This document shows, piece after piece, positions 15,381-23,701 of a DNA stretch of 47,500 nucleotides (position 1 is the first letter of the stretch; each line of letters starts with the position of its first letter). Origin of the DNA: Oscillospiraceae bacterium (GTDB lineage Bacteria; Bacillota; Clostridia; Oscillospirales; WRJC01). The DNA lies in contig WQYZ01000009.1 in NCBI GenBank assembly GCA_009780985.1, positions 1-47,500 on the forward strand. The letters are read 5' to 3'. The translations under genes and the position numbers were made by a program. The notes below the pieces were generated by a model. That model did not search any database. It had not been told where the DNA came from and saw only the letters and a list, made by a program, of their open reading frames with translations.

Positions 15381-16346
15381 ATGTCGAAAAATCTCAAACT
15401 AAAATATGTGGAACGAAAAATATATTTTTATAAAGTTACTTGTATATGTAATGGAAAACTGATTAAGTTAAATGAAATTTTTGATTCTTACATAAAAAAA
15501 TTTAAGAGTAATACTAATAAATTAAGTGAAAATGGCCTACTATTGCCGTCTTTGGAGAAATATTACTTCCTTGAAGCTAAATGTCATGTTTCTGATAAAA
15601 ATATTTATATGGGGCAATTCTTAAGCCTACGGGATACCGATTTTCCATATTTATTCAATATTTTTAATGGAAACCGACAGGAAATATCATCAAATGCGAA
15701 CGATACACTTATGGAGCTGACCCATTTTATATGTTATACAACTCAAGAGCTGATTGCCAGCGAATTTAACTTTTACGGCGCCAGAATAGAAACTATGGGA
15801 ACTTACTTAGAATATATAATGCGTGATATTTATCCCAGTCAAAAATATAAAATAGAAATTTTGCCAATCGTTATTCCTGAATATTATGAAAAAATCGCAA
15901 GGTGTAAAAGCATATCGAAACTGCAATTTAAAGTTGCTCAACCCGGATTAAAGTTATTAAAAGAATATTGAATAATTAACGCTTATGATATTGCGTCAGA
16001 TAATATCAGCAATGATGCACCCTTTTATATTGATATTGAATTTTCCGGCGGAAAAAAAGGTGCAAAAATACCATTAACTGATCCCCAAAACTTTTTACAA
16101 AAAATAATTACTATGGTAAAAAATGCTAATGAGGCAAATAATGTAAAAGAAAATAAAGAAAATCCGATATTTAATATAGCCAAAATGCGAGGATACGATA
16201 TTGATGAAGGAAAAATTATTCCTTATGATTTACTTGATGAAAAATTGTTGCATACGGTATGGGTGGAAAAGATATCATCACGTACAAAATATGTAAATCC
16301 TGACAAATGTTTGACGCAATACAAAACGCATATTATAGTCACATAG
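15381..16346 (+). pseudogene. Unknown 321-codon gene interrupted by an in-frame TGA
   Basis: Reading from ATG 15381 (AAAGGAGG seven to ten bases upstream), the frame runs 196 codons, hits TGA at 15969-15971, then stays open in the same frame for 124 more codons to TAG at 16344-16346. Downstream residues (INAYDIASDNISNDAPFYIDIEFSGG ... PIFNIAKMRGYDIDEGKIIPYD) look like real protein, with no ribosome site for a separate start. I do not recognise the family. The N-terminal part is beta-rich (KIYFYKVTCICNGK) and cysteine-containing. It precedes a four-helix membrane protein, a soluble-plus-membrane layout like several phage-defence pairs. Likely a nonsense mutation, or possibly a sequencing error. 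Confidence 0.65.
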
Positions 16347-16376
16347 ATACCGTATTAAAATATATGAGGGACTTTC

Positions 16377-16853
16377 ATGATGAAAAAATTTAATACCATT
16401 TTGTATCGTGATAACATTGCTGTCGCAATGCACTTTTTATTGGGTATATTTTTATCAGGAATATTTATCATAATAATTTATTTTACTAAAATTATTCCAT
16501 TAGATCAGTTTAAAGAATTTATTAACACAGAGATTATATCACTTTCTGCCACTATCGCTGGATTTGAACTTGCGGGAGTTACTTTACTTATTTCTCTTTC
16601 TGGAAATAAGAAGCTACAATACATCAGAGATATTGGAAGCGATAAAACAATATATAAACTTTTTTATTATTCAATACTTTTCTTTATATTATCAATTTTA
16701 TTAATGATTATTGATATTAATCTTTTTAAAACAATAGCTAATAATTATATAATAATTAAAGATATTATAGAATATATTTCAGTCTTTTTAATTGGACAAG
16801 GATTTTTATATTTTTTATCGAGTATTCGCATATTGATGTTGATTTTCAAGTGA
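16377..16853 (+). CDS. Four-helix membrane protein paired with the interrupted gene
   Basis: 158 residues with four hydrophobic segments at about 15-40 (MHFLLGIFLSGIFIIIIYFT), 50-72 (SLSATIAGFELAGVTLLISL), 91-112 and 120-155. A small charged loop (GNKKLQYIRDIGSDKTIYKL) separates segments 2 and 3. GAGGGA lies before ATG 16377; ATG 16380 is equally possible. It starts 30 bases after the interrupted gene, so the two form an operon. Similar small membrane proteins occur as partners in defence pairs such as Kiwa (KwaA), but I cannot establish homology. Function unknown. Confidence 0.7.
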   Translation: MMKKFNTILYRDNIAVAMHFLLGIFLSGIFIIIIYFTKIIPLDQFKEFINTEIISLSATIAGFELAGVTLLISLSGNKKLQYIRDIGSDKTIYKLFYYSILFFILSILLMIIDINLFKTIANNYIIIKDIIEYISVFLIGQGFLYFLSSIRILMLIFK

Positions 16854-16940
16854 TAAAAATAAAATATTTAAATGAATATCAATTTGTAAAATTCTATTAA
16901 TTTCGCGCTGTCTTTTGCGATTATATTCGTATGCACATAT

Positions 16941-17876
16941 CTATACATTCGCATTCTCCTTAACATATATCGGATTCGTCCACGCCTGATAGCCGTTATC
17001 ATCGACGATTTCCGCGCGCACATACGTCCAGTTTTCGTTGACTCCGCATGACGCGCTGTCTCTAAGCTCGCCTTTTTCGCCGACAAACGAACGCCCTAAC
17101 GGCTCAAACGCAACAAAATGAATCTCCCTCACTCTGCTGCACTTTATATAAACTTTATCGTCTTTTACACCGAATTCATAGATTTCAGGTCCTCTTGAAG
17201 CGTAAAATTTCCCGTGAACTATGGCGTCGGTTATGCCTTCTTCCGATTTTTCATCAGCTTTTACCACAATCCAGCCTTTTCCCCTGTCGTTTTGATTGTG
17301 ATGGCAGTCGTCAGTTGCGAAGATATAACGCATTTTTCCGTATCTCAGCGCGTTGTCCGTGTGGGTCGGCGAATACCCCGTGTCATTTTCAAGATGACAT
17401 CCCGTATTGAAAATTTCCATGCCGATAAGTCCGTTTAACTCGATGAAATCGTCAATATCGGCTCTCGACCATATGGGGTGGCAATAGAACGTAAAATTGT
17501 CGTGCGAATTCAAATCGTCAACTGTTTCCTGTACGGTTTCCAATCCTTTATATTCAGGGTACGCGAATTGATAACCATCGGAATAATTTCTGCCCGAAAT
17601 TTTACTGCGCACCGCGACTATGTGATGACACATATTTCTGCCGGGAGGATTTATATCAACCTCAAATCCGGGTATTACGATAAAATCATCTGATCGCAGA
17701 TGTTTGTTGTAGATATATTTCCTGTGATCGGTGAGGGAAATAAAATCATACCCCATTTCTTTGTATTTTGCGACGACTTCTGCGGGCGACAGTTTCCCGT
17801 CCGAATTTGTCGTATGAGTATGCAGATTCCCTTTGCACCAGATTCCGTTGTCCGGAAATATTGCTATATCTTTCAT
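16941..17876 (-). CDS. PHP-domain phosphoesterase (CehA/McbA type)
   Basis: 311 residues with a PHP metal-binding fold. GNLHTHTTNSDGKLSPAE contains the first two metal histidines (19 and 21) and Asp26, followed by FISLTDHRKY, FYCHPIWSRADIDDF with a further histidine, and FATDDCHHNQNDRGKGW with the terminal Asp and His ligands. A C-terminal beta domain (about 230-311) follows. AGGAGC lies before the ATG. Family members hydrolyse phosphoesters or related bonds; the substrate cannot be told. It runs against the element's other genes and ends in a 55-base gap after the membrane protein. Confidence 0.85.
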   Translation of the reverse strand: MKDIAIFPDNGIWCKGNLHTHTTNSDGKLSPAEVVAKYKEMGYDFISLTDHRKYIYNKHLRSDDFIVIPGFEVDINPPGRNMCHHIVAVRSKISGRNYSDGYQFAYPEYKGLETVQETVDDLNSHDNFTFYCHPIWSRADIDDFIELNGLIGMEIFNTGCHLENDTGYSPTHTDNALRYGKMRYIFATDDCHHNQNDRGKGWIVVKADEKSEEGITDAIVHGKFYASRGPEIYEFGVKDDKVYIKCSRVREIHFVAFEPLGRSFVGEKGELRDSASCGVNENWTYVRAEIVDDNGYQAWTNPIYVKENANV

Positions 17877-17903
17877 AAAAATCTCGCTCCTAACTTAAAT
17901 TAT

Positions 17904-18671
17904 TTAATCCACATTTCCTATATAACTTTTAGTGATTTGCGGAAAACGGAGAATACCGTTTATGTTGTACTCATCGAACAATCCGTTCAACTCTTTCGCA
18001 AATCCATAATATTTTTCAGGTTCGCGTTCCTCACTCGGGCTGAATGACGCTGATAACATTCCGCCGATAAAATGTTCGCGGTTCTCATATAAATCGTTAT
18101 CAAAAGTTTTATACTCGTAAATGCCATCCGTAAAAAAGTCAGCATATTCATCTAAATCACCGCTCTTTTGCTGACCGCTTTGAGCCGGAGCATGAATGCG
18201 GTATTTAGCGATTATATCTTCATTTTTAAGTATAATATCTTCATCGCTGTCTGCTGAAGCGTTCTTCACAATAATAACTTTCCCGCCGGGCTTTAAAATT
18301 CGACGGCACTCCTGTTTGAATAATTGCCGGTCAAAATAATGAAACGCCTGCGCAATCGTCACAAAATCAACGCTTGTTTCCCGTAATCCCGTCTTTTCCG
18401 CCGGAGCGTTTACCGAAATAAAATTCTGATATTCAGACAAATCTTTTTTGCATGTTTCGCGCATATCTTCGTTCGGCTCAATCGCGTATACTTTACTGCC
18501 GCACTCCAATAAAAGCCGCGTAAAAATCCCTGTTCCTGCGCCAATATCCGCGATAACACTGTCTTTTGTGAATCCTGTTTGCGAGTATAAATAATCTAAA
18601 AAATCTTTAGGATATGTCGGTCTGAATTTCTTGTAAAGTTCCGCTTTGCCTGTAAACTTATCCTCATTCAT
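17904..18671 (-). CDS. Class I SAM-dependent methyltransferase
   Basis: 255 residues. AdoMet motif I is VIADIGAGTGIFTRLLLE near 36-50, the acidic strand YAIEPNEDM follows, and the post-motif region FVTIAQAFHYFDRQLFKQECRRILKPGGKVIIV is that of small-molecule methyltransferases (Methyltransf_11/25). I choose ATG 18671 because GAGGTG lies nearby upstream; longer forms read into a promoter region. The first residues (KFTGKAELYKKFRPTYP) are typical of this subgroup. Substrate unknown. A palindrome at 18695-18713 overlaps its likely -10. Confidence 0.87.
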   Translation of the reverse strand: MNEDKFTGKAELYKKFRPTYPKDFLDYLYSQTGFTKDSVIADIGAGTGIFTRLLLECGSKVYAIEPNEDMRETCKKDLSEYQNFISVNAPAEKTGLRETSVDFVTIAQAFHYFDRQLFKQECRRILKPGGKVIIVKNASADSDEDIILKNEDIIAKYRIHAPAQSGQQKSGDLDEYADFFTDGIYEYKTFDNDLYENREHFIGGMLSASFSPSEEREPEKYYGFAKELNGLFDEYNINGILRFPQITKSYIGNVD

Positions 18672-18694
18672 TTTCTTACACCTCGATTTTCCAT

Positions 18695-18713
18695 ATATCA
18701 TTATATATGATAT
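18695..18713. promoter_or_regulatory. Palindromic operator over the methyltransferase promoter
   Basis: ATATCAT-TATAT-ATGATAT is a perfect palindrome. On the minus strand it contains TATAAT, about 25-30 bases upstream of the methyltransferase start, so a dimeric repressor could act here. Confidence 0.4.
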
Positions 18714-18853
18714 TTCAGACATAATAAACAGATTTTTGTAAATTTTATAATTGACAGCAGTATCATAGAACATTCCATAAATTTTCGGAATATGATGTAA
18801 TATGACAAAATTTCCGTAAATAACAATAAATTTTTGGAAGGAATGAGAATTTT

Positions 18854-19102
18854 ATGCAAAATATAGATTTAGACGCACTGCGGAATGTAGATATTAGGAC
18901 GGTTGACCCGTCAACATTGGTCGATATTCAGGATGTGAAAATAGACACAAGCCTGCCGAAAGAGGAGCGTATGAAGCAATATATAGAGCAAATCAGAAAT
19001 CCGTACTGTTTCAAGTGCGGCAAAACGATTGTGAAAGTGAGCTATTCCGACACGGACGTGACATTTACCGAAAGGTGGGAGAGTTATTTATCAAGCCTCT
19101 GA
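18854..19102 (+). CDS. DUF6870-type small protein preceding serine recombinases
   Basis: 82 residues matching the small DUF6870-type protein found upstream of clostridial serine recombinases. Marks are DIRTVDPSTLVDIQDVKID, then LPKEERMKQYIEQIRNPYCFKCG and a C-terminal FTERWESYLSSL. A CxxC pair (YCFKCG) may bind metal. TGGAAGG precedes the ATG. Its end overlaps the recombinase start. Function is unknown; conservation of the linkage suggests a role in regulating recombination. Confidence 0.8.
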   Translation: MQNIDLDALRNVDIRTVDPSTLVDIQDVKIDTSLPKEERMKQYIEQIRNPYCFKCGKTIVKVSYSDTDVTFTERWESYLSSL

Positions 19103-20390
19103 AACAACATATAATGCCGCCCTGTATGCGAGAATATCGCGTGAAGACGGCGATAAAAACGAATCAGAAAGCATTGTAAATCAACGAGACTTGATAAAAG
19201 AATTTTTGAAATCGAAACCGGAGATAAAACTCGTCTCAGAACGGGTTGACAACGGATATTCAGGGGTTACGTTTGACCGTCCTGCGTTGAACGCCATGCT
19301 CGACGACGTTCGGAACGGAGAGATAAACTGTATTGTGGTGAAAGATTTATCGCGGTTCGGCAGGAATTATATAGAAGTCGGGCGTTATATCGAGATATTA
19401 TTCCCGCTTTTGGGCGCGCGCTTTATCGCAGTAAACGACGGCTATGACAGTACGGATGAGAAAAATCAAACAGATAATTGCATAATCCCGTTTAAAAATA
19501 TAATAAACGACGCATATTGCGCAGATATATCAAAGAAAATCAGAAGCCAGTTTGAAGTGAAACGCAGAAAAGGCGATTTTATCGGAAGTTTTGCGGCATT
19601 CGGGTATTTGAAATCCAAAGAGAACAAGAACAAATTAGTCATTGACGAAATCGCCGCCGCAGTAGTCAGAGATATATTTAAGTGGAAGCTGTCAGGTATG
19701 AACCGGCAGGGAATAGCCACTAAATTGAACTCATTGGGCGTTCTGTCGCCTATGGAATACAAGAGAGCGATAGGAATGAATTTCAAGACGGGATTCAAGA
19801 AAAACCTCAATGCGAAATGGTCTCCGGTTTCGGTGAGACGCATATTATCAGACGAAATATATACCGGCGTGTTAATACAAGGCAAAATAACTACGCCTAA
19901 TTATAAAATCAAACGCAGAATAATCAGAGACAAATCAGAATGGACGAGAGTCGAAAACTCACACGAAGCCGTGATTTCACGCGAAGACTTTGAGCTTGCC
20001 GCGGATTTACTCCGCAGGGACGCAAGAAGCGCGCCGCATGAAGAAACGATATACCCGTTTTCGTGTATGCTGTTCTGCCCGAAATGCAGGCATAACTTGA
20101 TACGTAAAACTTCGTTAGTCAACGGCGTAAAATATATATATCATATCTGCGTGAAAAATTACAAAAACGACAGTCGAAAAGGATGCCGCGGTATCAGAAT
20201 AAAAGACGAGGTTCTGTTTGATGCTGTGAAGTCGGCGCTAAGAAACCATATTCAGAGCGTCTCGGATATAGAGCTTTCACGCAATATGGTTGTGAAGCTG
20301 ATAGATAAAATAATCGTGTACGAAGGCGGAAGACTTGAAATAATATTCAGATGTAAAGACGAATATGACAGAACTGAGGTGTGCGGATAA
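19086..20390 (+). CDS. Serine recombinase with apparent ATT start
   Basis: About 434 residues. Translation upstream of the first standard start codon contains the essential N terminus NAALYARISRED with the catalytic serine, then IVVKDLSRFGRNYIEVG. The frame has no ATG, GTG or TTG before the serine. The best start is ATT 19086, placed behind GGTGGGAG inside the end of the DUF6870 gene. A start at TTG 19191 would remove the serine. A recombinase domain (GSFAAFGYLKS) and a zinc ribbon (CPKCRHNL, with a later Cys pair) follow; the coiled coil is short. It overlaps the next recombinase by one base. Either a rare start codon or loss of a GTG has occurred. Confidence 0.8.
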   Translation: MYQASETTYNAALYARISREDGDKNESESIVNQRDLIKEFLKSKPEIKLVSERVDNGYSGVTFDRPALNAMLDDVRNGEINCIVVKDLSRFGRNYIEVGRYIEILFPLLGARFIAVNDGYDSTDEKNQTDNCIIPFKNIINDAYCADISKKIRSQFEVKRRKGDFIGSFAAFGYLKSKENKNKLVIDEIAAAVVRDIFKWKLSGMNRQGIATKLNSLGVLSPMEYKRAIGMNFKTGFKKNLNAKWSPVSVRRILSDEIYTGVLIQGKITTPNYKIKRRIIRDKSEWTRVENSHEAVISREDFELAADLLRRDARSAPHEETIYPFSCMLFCPKCRHNLIRKTSLVNGVKYIYHICVKNYKNDSRKGCRGIRIKDEVLFDAVKSALRNHIQSVSDIELSRNMVVKLIDKIIVYEGGRLEIIFRCKDEYDRTEVCG

Positions 20391-21382
20391 TGGCGAGAAA
20401 GAGCAGAAAAAATACAGAGGTCACTTTCGCAGTGAAATTTGAAGAAAATAACGCTGAAATAATACCAAGTGAGAAAATATATAAAACAGCGATATACGCA
20501 AGACTTTCAAGCGAAGACATATCGGACGGCGGGGCTGTCGAAAATCAGATTTTATTGGTACAGAAATATATAGAAAGCAAGCCGTATTTGAAACTGTGGG
20601 AGACATTCATCGATAACGGAAAAACAGGCACAAATTTTGAGCGCGGCGGATTTGAGAGCCTTATGGATGCGGCAAAAAGCGGAAAAATCGACTGTATTGC
20701 TGTCAAAGATTTGTCGCGTTTCGGCAGAAACTATATAGAGACCGGCAATTATCTTGAAGAAGTGTTTCCGTTTTTGGGTGTGCGTTTTATTTCAGTCAAC
20801 GACAATTACGACAGTTATGACCTGCCAAGAAGCAATGATAATATAAATTCTTCGAATTTGACGGTTATTTTGAAAAATCTGATAAATGATATATATGCAA
20901 GAGACATATCAAAAAAATGCAGAACTGCGCTTCAAATAAAACAGCAAAGAGGCGAGTTTATCGGCAATACCGCGCCTTACGGCTATATGAAATCGCCGGA
21001 TAATAAGAATAAAATTACTGTCGACGCAGAAACGGCGCCTATAGTCCGCGATATATTCCGGTGGAAATCAGACGGCATGAGCGCTCCTGCTATAGTTGGA
21101 AAACTTAACGCGGCGGGAGTTCTGTCGCCGAGCAATTATTTATACTCGAAAGGTTTGCTTTTCCACGAAAAATACGCAAAAAAAATATTGTGGAACGCAA
21201 GTATTGTGCGTAAAATTTTGGCAAATCCCGCATACATCGGGCATATGGCACAGGGAAAAAAGAAAAGCAGCTTCGGTTCGGGACGAAAAGAGAAATGTCA
21301 GACAATAAATAAATGGATTGTCGTCGAAAATACACACGAGCCGATAATTGAACCGGCAATATTTAATGCGGTCAGGAGATGA
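20390..21382 (+). CDS. Serine recombinase, C-terminally truncated
   Basis: 330 residues. The catalytic domain is intact (AIYARLSSED with Ser40; CIAVKDLSRFGRNYIETG) and the recombinase domain is present (GNTAPYGYMKSPDN to EPAIFNAVRR). Translation stops there, so the zinc ribbon and coiled coil, roughly the last 150-200 residues, are missing. ATG shares its A with the preceding stop (TAATG). The stop is only ten bases before the right arm of the element-2 attachment site, so the truncation coincides with the element end. It probably cannot bind attachment sites normally. Confidence 0.85.
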   Translation: MARKSRKNTEVTFAVKFEENNAEIIPSEKIYKTAIYARLSSEDISDGGAVENQILLVQKYIESKPYLKLWETFIDNGKTGTNFERGGFESLMDAAKSGKIDCIAVKDLSRFGRNYIETGNYLEEVFPFLGVRFISVNDNYDSYDLPRSNDNINSSNLTVILKNLINDIYARDISKKCRTALQIKQQRGEFIGNTAPYGYMKSPDNKNKITVDAETAPIVRDIFRWKSDGMSAPAIVGKLNAAGVLSPSNYLYSKGLLFHEKYAKKILWNASIVRKILANPAYIGHMAQGKKKSSFGSGRKEKCQTINKWIVVENTHEPIIEPAIFNAVRR

Positions 21383-21391
21383 CGAAAATTA

Positions 21392-21418
21392 ATTTGTCCC
21401 TATATTGACATTATCCAA
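21392..21418. other. Right attachment site of element 2 (attP arm plus core AA)
   Basis: The 25-bp arm 21392-21416 followed by AA at 21417-21418. The arm is an imperfect inverted repeat of 5521-5545. Immediately after it, the dpaB frame resumes (AAC GAC GCG for Asn-Asp-Ala). Confidence 0.75.
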
Positions 21419-21608
21419 CGACGCGTTATCTGCCAATTTGGCGAACATTGGAATTATGATGAATAAAAAGAATGTCTTTTTCGTTCCAATGTATCAGGAC
21501 GATACGGACCTGAAACCCGCATCTTTGGTCTGCGACATGGATTTGGCGATAAAAACATATGAGCTTGCGCTTCAGGGCAGGCAGATACAACCGGTTATGT
21601 TCTGGTAA
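21419..21608 (+). pseudogene. dpaB: dpaB (spoVFB) 3' fragment
   Basis: The frame reads NDALSANLANIGIMMNKKN, then VFFVPMYQDDTDLKPASLV and ends ALQGRQIQPVMFW. This is the C-terminal third of DpaB (family pattern ND.L..N..NIG.L.NTKN.YFVPF.QD, then LALEGKQIQPV). The first codon is shared with the attachment core at 21417. No start codon with a ribosome site precedes it. Joined to 5441-5520 it gives continuous DpaB sequence. A GC hairpin at 21617-21640 follows the stop. As it stands the gene is broken; excision of both elements would be needed for function. Confidence 0.9.
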
Positions 21609-21616
21609 AAATAATT

Positions 21617-21640
21617 CAGGGGCGGGAAAACCCGCCCCTG
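21617..21640. terminator. GC-rich hairpin after dpaB
   Basis: CAGGGGCGGG-AAAA-CCCGCCCCTG, a perfect 10-bp stem. It resembles the other REP-like hairpins of the window and probably also terminates transcription between dpaB and the convergent fucosidase gene. Confidence 0.6.
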
Positions 21641-21673
21641 CGATAAAAAATATTCAACTCGTGATTTACATGC

Positions 21674-23164
21674 CTAATCTATTTTTATTTTGAACACAAC
21701 GGGACTGTCGCTCTTTACTGTTTTTGTCTTTATCACGAGTTTATCGTCCAATATATCAAATGACGGTTTTTCGTCAAATCCCAAGACTTCGATATCTCTT
21801 ATAAATCCGTAAAAACAGTTTGATTTTTGACCTAAAGATTTTATATTTACCGTTCCGTTTTTGGGATACGATAAAACAGTGGCATATAAACTACTGCCGT
21901 TCTGCGTGAATCTTATGTCTTCGCCGGTGAATTTTTTCTCCTCGCCGTCGGTGAAATGTCCTTCTTTGACTTCTGTTGGACCTTCGCCGAATACTTTGAA
22001 GTGCGTCGTATTATATATAGCCTCGCCGTTGACTTTGAGCCAATCGCCTATTTCGAGTAAAACTTTTTTTTCTTCTTCCGTGATTGTTCCGTCGGATTTC
22101 GGTCCGATGTTAAGCATCATACAGCCGTTTTTGCTGACTATATCGACTAAATCGCATAGTATTTCGGGGGATTTCTTGAAATTGTTATTTTCGGTATATC
22201 CCCATGAATTGCGCGCAATCGACGTATCCGTCTGCCAGAAATTCGCTCTGAGCGTCCCGGACTGCCCGCGCTCCAAATCCAAAACTCCCGAACCGAAACT
22301 GAGAGCGTCGAATTTATAATTTATTACGCCGATTTTTCCCCATTCTTCCATTTTGTTATAATAATACGCCGCGAATTTTTTAAGATACGGTTTCAGCGGT
22401 TCAACCTGAATCCACCAGTCGAAGAAGAAGACGGCGGGTTTGTAGTTATCGACGATTTCACAGCATCTGACAAGCCAGTCCTCCGCGAATCTTTTACTTA
22501 AATCTTTATATTCCGGTTTCATAAACGTCAAAGTCTGTTTGTTGTCAAAATCGCCCTCTTCCATTGAAGGCCAGTATAAATCGCCCTCTTTCAGATTTTT
22601 GCTCATATCCGAGTCGAATCTCTGACCGCCCCGCATAAACCACCAATGCTCTATTCTGTGATTTGAAACGCACAGCCTTATATCGCGTTTTTCAGCCGCC
22701 GCTTTTAATTCGCCGATAATATCGCGTTTCGGACCTTTTTCAAAAGAGTTCCAGTGCGATATGCCGGATTTGTACATTTGAAAACCGTCGTGATGCTCGG
22801 CTACAGGCATAATATGTTTCGCGCCGGATTTCTCAAATAAATCGAGCCATTCGTCGGCGTCGAATTTTTCGGCTTTAAACATCGGGATAAAATCTTTATA
22901 TCCGAATTTTTTATGTTCCCCGTATTTTTCGATGTGATGCTTAAACTCATTTGACCCCTCGAGATACATTTGCCTCGGATACCATTCGTTGCCGAACGCC
23001 GGAACCGAATACACTCCCCAATGGATAAATATCCCGAATTTCGCGTTTTTGTACCATTCGGGGACTTCGATATTTTTCAGAGAATCCCAGTCGTCTTTGT
23101 ATTTGCCGTTTTTTATAACGTAGTCGATTTTTTTCAGATATTCTTTTTTGTCAAGTTTTGCCAT
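21674..23164 (-). CDS. Alpha-L-fucosidase, GH29
   Basis: 496 residues. The N-terminal barrel has the GH29 opening VPEWYKNAKFGIFIHWGVYSVPAFGNEWYPRQMY (about 32-65), AEHHDGFQMYKSGISHWNS near 115 and AVFFFDWWIQVEPLKPYL near 245, where the Asp of FFFDWW is the expected nucleophile. A MLNIGPKSDGTI segment near 350 closes the barrel and a C-terminal beta domain follows. There is no signal peptide, so it acts in the cytoplasm on imported fucosides. AAAGGAG precedes the ATG. It is monocistronic or first in a short minus-strand unit. Host chromosome rather than element. Confidence 0.92.
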   Translation of the reverse strand: MAKLDKKEYLKKIDYVIKNGKYKDDWDSLKNIEVPEWYKNAKFGIFIHWGVYSVPAFGNEWYPRQMYLEGSNEFKHHIEKYGEHKKFGYKDFIPMFKAEKFDADEWLDLFEKSGAKHIMPVAEHHDGFQMYKSGISHWNSFEKGPKRDIIGELKAAAEKRDIRLCVSNHRIEHWWFMRGGQRFDSDMSKNLKEGDLYWPSMEEGDFDNKQTLTFMKPEYKDLSKRFAEDWLVRCCEIVDNYKPAVFFFDWWIQVEPLKPYLKKFAAYYYNKMEEWGKIGVINYKFDALSFGSGVLDLERGQSGTLRANFWQTDTSIARNSWGYTENNNFKKSPEILCDLVDIVSKNGCMMLNIGPKSDGTITEEEKKVLLEIGDWLKVNGEAIYNTTHFKVFGEGPTEVKEGHFTDGEEKKFTGEDIRFTQNGSSLYATVLSYPKNGTVNIKSLGQKSNCFYGFIRDIEVLGFDEKPSFDILDDKLVIKTKTVKSDSPVVFKIKID

Positions 23165-23296
23165 AATAATTAATCTCCTTTGGTGTTTTTAATTTATTAA
23201 ACTTTTTGTGAAATTGCAGTGTAGAAAATATTTATAATCACACATAAGATTTATCATAACAGTGCTGTCACAAATGCGCTTATTTTCTACTACTTG

Positions 23297-23701
23297 TTAT
23301 AGAGCTGCAAGAAACCGTTCTGCTTCACAAAGAACTTCCTTCGTGTGTTCCCAAGTTATAGCCGCAAGCGCTTCTTCAAAGGGCAACACCATTATTTCAT
23401 CATGTTCGTTTGGGTTACATTTTGGACTTTGGTTTTCATAATACTTCGCTATAAAAAATACAACTTCCTTTGTGCCGCTTAGTATAGTAATTTGCTTCCG
23501 AAAGCCGTCAACGAACTCTGCATGAATGTTTGTTTCTTCGAAAATTTCGCGCAGGGCTGTTTCTTTTTCGGTTTCATTACCTTCTACGTGACCTTTGGGG
23601 ATTGTGCAGTTGCCACCGTTATCATTGATTACCAAAACATAATGGCGAGTTCCGGCAATTACGGTGTATAAGACTGCTCCGCATGATTTTTCTTTTGGCA
23701 T
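23297..23701 (-). CDS. Nudix hydrolase
   Basis: 134 residues with a complete Nudix box, GHVEGNETEKETALREIFEETNI (about 38-60), including the REIFEE metal-binding core. The N terminus (KEKSCGAVLYTV) and the position of the box resemble diadenosine tetraphosphate hydrolases of the MutT family. AGGAGC lies before the ATG. It likely hydrolyses a dinucleoside polyphosphate or damaged nucleotide. No operon partner. Confidence 0.9.
   Translation of the reverse strand: MPKEKSCGAVLYTVIAGTRHYVLVINDNGGNCTIPKGHVEGNETEKETALREIFEETNIHAEFVDGFRKQITILSGTKEVVFFIAKYYENQSPKCNPNEHDEIMVLPFEEALAAITWEHTKEVLCEAERFLAAL

Larger units (their letters stand above)
5521..21418. mobile_element. Element 2: 15.9-kb serine-recombinase element in dpaB with defence cargo
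   Basis: Both ends are visible. Each carries AA at the dpaB junction and 25-bp arms that are inverted repeats of each other. Removing 15,898 bp between the two AA cores restores an uninterrupted DpaB frame across the seam. Cargo in order: a small protein with recombinase, a decayed DUF3892 gene, a type I restriction-modification operon with metalloprotease, an interrupted gene with a membrane partner, two minus-strand genes (PHP protein, methyltransferase), and a DUF6870/recombinase/truncated-recombinase module. The recombinase at 5962-7467, near the left end, is the best candidate integrase. Confidence 0.8.

Noticed and set aside
15969-15971. Selenocysteine or other recoding at the in-frame TGA
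   Set aside because: No SECIS-like hairpin right after the TGA was apparent, the residue is not in a redox motif, and TGA is used as a normal stop by many genes here.
15381-16853. Assigning the gene pair to Kiwa
   Set aside because: Only gene sizes and the membrane partner fit; gene order differs and I see no convincing KwaB-type sequence.
19191-20390. Recombinase start at TTG 19191
   Set aside because: It would remove the catalytic serine, while the upstream in-frame sequence is clearly conserved recombinase N terminus.
5441-21608. The two dpaB pieces as unrelated dead copies
   Set aside because: They cover consecutive parts of the protein, meet at one codon without gap or overlap, and the seam coincides with the symmetry centre of the element ends.
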